Below are positions 34,401 to 35,099 of a stretch of 35,099 nucleotides of DNA, piece after piece. The stretch spans positions 86,474 through 121,572 of the forward strand of contig NAOQ01000192.1 of the NCBI GenBank assembly GCA_002751075.1, written 5' to 3'. Origin of the DNA: Ichthyophonus hoferi. Its lineage: Eukaryota; Opisthokonta; Ichthyosporea; Ichthyophonida; Ichthyophonidae. The notes beneath the pieces are model-generated. The model saw nothing but the letters and a program-made list of their open reading frames with translations. It searched no databases and was not told the DNA's origin. Position 1 is the first letter of the stretch. Each line of letters opens with the position of its first letter. A program made the position numbers and the translations under genes.

Positions 34401-34958
34401 CTCTACTGTTTACATACCTTTCTCACACTTGTTCCCTATGCGAATACGTATCTGTATGTGTACATGTATGTGTATTTTTATATATGCTTTCATACCCTAT
34501 AATCCATATCTGTGTATACATACATACATACATATAACAGATTAGTGGCAATGCATCCGAATCTACCAATAACGTCGATAAAAGCGACAGCAACCAGTTA
34601 GATCCGAAGAGCCAAGTACCTCCTTGTGATTCATTGGATGGTAGCGCATCACCAGATTGTCCCCTTTCTCCCCCGATGAACATCCACATAACGTTTAATG
34701 GGCAGTATGCGGCTGCGGTAGGATCTGGGCAGTTTGCCAATGCTATGTTTTCTGAGGATATGGCTACATATCCAGGGGAGGGAGAAGGAGAGGGAGAGGG
34801 AGAGGGAGAGGGCCCACCCAGTAAACCTGGCAATGATGAGAAAGAAGTCGATTGGTTGGATGAGAGTGAGCCAAATGGGGCGGCCAATGAGAATGAGGGT
34901 GGATCAACTCCTGAGGCTATGTCCCCCCCTAGCAACATGATGTTTCAGGGATGCCCAC
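31468..34958 (+). CDS. Long low-complexity acidic Ser/Pro/Asn-rich protein, partial gene
   Basis: At least three exons: A from about 31468 (AAACAG acceptor) or from an ATG at 31513; B 32648-33909; C 34541 to about 34958 or beyond. B ends at a GTACGA donor and C follows ATATAACAG, both phase 0. B must open after the in-frame stop at 32626-32628; the CTACAG acceptor (AG 32646-32647) gives phase 1. The only phase-1 donor for A is a weak GTCTGT at 31745, while a stronger GTAAGA at 31675 is phase 0, so a small exon may be missing. Exon A has a basic patch and short helix (GKRRADDIEMLLSLSPMAAKRV) that could be a nuclear signal. Exon B has Ser/Pro stretches (LTPGSPDTPQSPPSWPG); exon C has a GE repeat from GGAGAG units. 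No domain is recognised; a disordered nuclear regulator is a guess. The end of the gene lies beyond the window. Confidence 0.6.
32401..32550. repeat. TATG/TTTATG low-complexity tract
   Basis: Runs of TA, TATG and GTTTAT units lie in the intron before exon B. The ORFs they create (His/Lys/Thr or Met/Phe repeats) are artefacts. Confidence 0.85.
34153..34313. repeat. 23-bp intronic minisatellite, about 7 copies
   Basis: The unit AGGATATTACTACTTACTATATA is repeated with few changes (for example ATCAC in the first two units, GCATA in the fifth). It lies wholly in the intron between exons B and C. Confidence 0.92.
34781..34811 (+). repeat. GGAGAG hexamer repeat coding for Gly-Glu
   Basis: Five to six GGAGAG units lie in frame in exon C and give a (GE)n tract. 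Frame is preserved because the unit is a multiple of three. Confidence 0.85.
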
Positions 34959-34974
34959 GTGTTATGTGTTATAT

Positions 34975-35099
34975 ACCTCTACTTCTACCTATACCTATAT
35001 ATACCTATATCTATACCTACATCTGTACCTATATCTATACCTATATCTATACCTATATCTATACCTACATCTATACCTATATCTATACCTATATCTATA
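34975..35099. repeat. 12-bp minisatellite (CTATACCTATAT) running off the window
   Basis: Near-perfect 12-mers continue to the last base. The unit is a multiple of three and carries no stop in the frame of exon C, so the reading frame stays open as a Tyr/Thr/Ile repeat. It is more likely intronic. Confidence 0.9.

Noticed and set aside
1-35099. CRISPR arrays, operons or bacterial defence systems
   Set aside because: The window is clearly nuclear eukaryotic DNA with spliced genes. The tandem repeats lack unique equal-length spacers.

Overview
The window is a 35.1 kb piece of an AT-rich, intron-rich nuclear eukaryotic genome. The evidence is a partial tRNA-Asp with a Pol III T-run, multi-exon genes with GT-AG introns of about 300-850 bp whose exon phases close exactly, an LTR retrotransposon fossil and many simple repeats. 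The lineage cannot be fixed from the sequence. A free-living or parasitic protist, possibly holozoan, is compatible; no bacterial or organellar trait is seen.

Layout, left to right. 1-52 is the 3' part of tRNA-Asp(GUC). 280-456 is one exon of a protein with a PH-domain-like C-terminal strand and helix. 957-3889 shows no gene. 3890-8738 (+) is a nine-exon gene for a 431-residue chromatin-type protein. It has an HD2/FKBP-type nucleoplasmin-like N-terminal domain, acidic tracts, a histone-H1-like Lys/Ala/Pro tail and one C-terminal C2H2 zinc finger, the architecture of the plant HD2 (HDT) family. 9421-9640 is a TTA-type trinucleotide tract. 10923-11663 (-) is an intronless 246-residue ORF of unknown family, rich in tryptophan. 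11.7-17.9 kb is essentially gene-free.

17920-21502 (-) is an old, broken Ty1/copia LTR element. It contains an assembly gap (18574-18715) whose two flanks carry the same 164 bp, and a third, more decayed LTR piece that points to a second copy. 22552-22833 (-) is a doubtful small ORF. 24354-29404 (+) is an eight-exon gene for a 455-residue SIL1, the ER nucleotide exchange factor for BiP, with a TATA/CCAAT promoter and a probable GC-AG first intron. From about 31468 to the window end (+) lies a partial gene for a long, low-complexity, acidic and Ser/Pro/Asn-rich protein, with minisatellites in its last visible intron and after its last visible exon.

The genes do not form a pathway or operon. 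The two best-supported ones act in different compartments: the HD2-like protein in the nucleus or nucleolus, SIL1 in the ER lumen. The most interesting item is the HD2-like chromatin protein. Next come the Trp-rich intronless ORF and the tangled copia locus with its probably false gap.
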